DNA of 53,329 bases from positions 1-53,329 of the forward strand of contig JAFGEO010000164.1 in NCBI GenBank assembly GCA_016931575.1, in the 5' to 3' direction. The translations under genes were made by a program, and so were the position numbers. Shown here in pieces: positions 53,204 through 53,329 of this stretch; the first letter of the stretch is position 1; every line of letters begins with the position of its first letter. The notes beneath the pieces are model-generated. The model was given only the letters and a program-made list of their open reading frames with translations. It was not told the origin of the DNA and made no database searches. The DNA comes from Bacteroidales bacterium (GTDB taxonomy: Bacteria; Bacteroidota; Bacteroidia; Bacteroidales; UBA10428).

Positions 53204-53329
53204 ATGTCTGATATTGCATCTAGAGTAAAGGCTATTATCGTTGACAAACTTGGAGTTGATGAAAGCGAAGTAACACCTGAAGCAAGTTTTACTAACGATT
53301 TAGGTGCAGACTCACTGGATACAGTTGAG
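53204..53329 (+). CDS. acpP: Acyl carrier protein (partial, runs off the window)
   Basis: Forty-two codons are visible from the ATG at 53204. The product is acidic and has the ACP pattern: [20 protein letters not shown], then [14 protein letters not shown], with the phosphopantetheine Ser in the DSL motif. ACP carries acyl chains in fatty acid synthesis. The gene is cut by the window end. It is divergent from purN, and fab genes probably follow. Confidence 0.97.
   Translation, partial: MSDIASRVKAIIVDKLGVDESEVTPEASFTNDLGADSLDTVE

Overview
The window comes from a nitrogen-fixing, probably anaerobic member of the Bacteroidota; the genus cannot be told from the sequence. The lineage is shown by a type IX secretion (T9SS) C-terminal sorting domain, TonB-dependent receptors with carboxypeptidase-D-like N-termini, a DUF4249 lipoprotein beside its receptor, LytS/LytTR two-component genes, and repeated upstream TAnnTTTG boxes (the Bacteroidota housekeeping -7 element). 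Translation starts are mostly without a strong Shine-Dalgarno sequence, except in the nif operon.

Region 1 (1-9.9 kb, minus strand) is a complete structural and cofactor-assembly nitrogenase operon in the order nifH-nifI1-nifI2-nifD-nifK-nifE-nifN-nifB, then two NifX-like proteins and a [2Fe-2S] ferredoxin cut by the window edge. NifD carries about 52 extra residues between its two cofactor ligands and NifK has a short N-terminus, as in the Clostridium-type (group III) molybdenum enzyme. A sigma-54 -24/-12 promoter sits 53 bases before nifH, and the NifA-like activator that would use it is at 13.2-14.7 kb, next to the redox repressor Rex. The two PII-like NifI proteins supply post-translational switch-off.

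Region 2 (10-23 kb) holds an outer-membrane barrel, a HAD phosphatase, rex and nifA, then a tightly overlapping six-gene operon: four small membrane proteins sharing a first-helix G-x9/10-His motif, a LytS-type kinase and a LytTR regulator. Upstream is a 1,197-residue T9SS-secreted papain-like protease with an embedded FISUMP domain.

Region 3 (22-35 kb) is cell-surface and uptake: an aldo/keto-reductase-like protein without the catalytic tetrad, a Cys-rich small lipoprotein, an eIF1/SUI1-like factor, an outer-membrane receptor with a small exported partner, an MDP-1 phosphatase, a GNAT acetyltransferase, and a four-gene receptor operon (STN/TonB receptor, DUF4249 lipoprotein, large MG2-type protein with an orphan plug-like domain, small exported protein).

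Region 4 (35-53.3 kb) is mostly housekeeping: lepA, aspS, tadA, dprA, TatD, asparaginase, an ExbB-ExbD-ExbD energising module, leuS, an M23 peptidase, purN and the start of acpP. Two tRNAs (Ser-GGA, Arg-CCG) are flanked by unusual repeats: a duplicated tRNA-Ser 3' end with a 23-bp tandem array, and an 11-unit, 21-bp array encoding heptapeptide repeats abutting a 5'-truncated GIY-YIG nuclease gene.
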